Assembly (NCBI RefSeq): GCF_932294415.1
Contig: NC_065536.1
Location: forward strand, 50,716,354 to 50,780,353
From: Quercus robur
Lineage: Eukaryota > Streptophyta > Magnoliopsida > Fagales > Fagaceae
DNA length: 64,000 bases
Reading direction: 5' to 3'
The translations under genes and the position numbers were made by a program. The notes below the pieces were generated by a model. The model was given only the letters and a program-made list of their open reading frames with translations. It had not been told where the DNA came from and did no database searches. Positions 63,216 through 64,000 of this stretch are shown piece by piece (the first letter of the stretch is position 1; the number at the start of each line of letters is the position of its first letter).

Positions 63216-64000
63216 AAATCAAATGGACAAAACTTAGATACAATATTTTATGTACTGTGCGTTAAGTTCCCTCCCTAAAAATCAGCCATGTGGCTATTTC
63301 ACAATATTAGTAAACGGGTGTTAGAACTTCTTCTTTCCCTTAGAAAAATCAATTAATCTAGCGTTGTACTTCAATGCTTTCTGTCTCTGTTCGTTCCCAC
63401 CCTTTTCTCTAGTGGAACTCCAAGGCTTTCATTGATGGATCGATATATCATGCCTTGACAAAAGCTCAATCCATTATTCACTGTCTTTGCATAATCTTTG
63501 TCTTTCATTTATATTAAATACTTCTTGTAGAATTTTCCAGATTCAAACTCAATAATATTTTTATAAAAAAAAAAATTGGAAGAAGAGGAAGAAACCAGGG
63601 AAAAAATAAACCAGAAATTGTTGGAAGAAAAGTTCCAAAACGTGAAATTTTATTTAGCCTCAATCTCTCTGTGTACATTAACTTCTTCATTGACCAATAT
63701 TGGAAAAAACCAAAAAATAAAAAGCGAAGACCAGATTTTTTTTCCCATCTCTTTCACACCACGCAGTATAGGTCTACAATAACTTTTGAAATTCTCACAA
63801 CTAGTAAATCCTGCAAAGTCGAGTCTTTTCATAGCAAAGTCCCTAAACCCATCCTTGCTCTTCATACCCACACAAATCCCAGATCCATCAATGAAAAGCC
63901 TTGGAGTTCCACCTCCCATTCAAATTCCAAGCCCGCCACTACTCCTATTAGGCTCCGTTTGTTTTAGCGATAATGTTTTCTAGAAAAATGAGTTATTTAA
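63216..64000. other. AT-rich DNA at the window end
   Basis: No exon recognised on either strand. Short open frames near 63576-63983 have no known domain, although the GA/CT-rich sequence around 63570-63700 looks like a leader region. Confidence 0.45.

Overview
The window looks like nuclear DNA of a woody eudicot. The genes have short coding exons, GT-AG introns and plant-specific protein families, and they sit in AT-rich DNA full of LTR retrotransposons, L1-type LINEs, tRNA-derived SINEs and MITEs. Fagaceae (oak or chestnut type) is my guess from overall feel only; nothing here proves the family. No CRISPR array, operon or other bacterial feature is present.

Layout. 1-2083: end of a possible upstream exon, AT-rich spacer and one MITE. 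2084-19540: a nest of LTR elements. An old LTR element with no recognisable gene (2089-19535, target duplication TAATT) carries a solo LTR (4035-4812) in its interior and, in its 3' LTR, a young Tat-lineage Ty3/Gypsy element (8285-19424, duplication TTATC). The Gypsy element has a broken gag-pol on the plus strand, a 13 x 81-bp hairpin repeat array, and a convergent antisense gene with its own TATA box and introns. 20037-23537: plastid 3-oxoacyl-ACP reductase gene with 11 exons (+). 24837-33000: repeat-rich DNA with a 1.28-kb tandem duplication built round a foldback element, a solo LTR containing a TRIM, another solo LTR, and a SINE split by an inverted-repeat element. 33126-39792: a 905-bp TIR element with a full-length but dead L1 LINE (-) inserted at its right edge. 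42947-43693: intronless TLC-domain membrane protein (+). 44362-50293: DNA polymerase alpha subunit B, 16 exons (-). 50400-59900: MITEs, a SINE, a 5'-truncated LINE and an AT-rich palindrome. 60070-61986: 3' six exons of a lysine/histidine-transporter-like amino acid permease (-), whose first exon is not visible before the window ends. 62640-63215: short tandem repeats holding another SINE.

The four host genes are unrelated single-copy genes: fatty acid synthesis in plastids, a membrane protein, replication initiation and amino acid uptake. No shared pathway is implied. The most unusual structure is in the Gypsy element: a spliced antisense gene facing gag-pol, with an array of 13 evenly spaced hairpin units in two alternating types between the two 3' ends.
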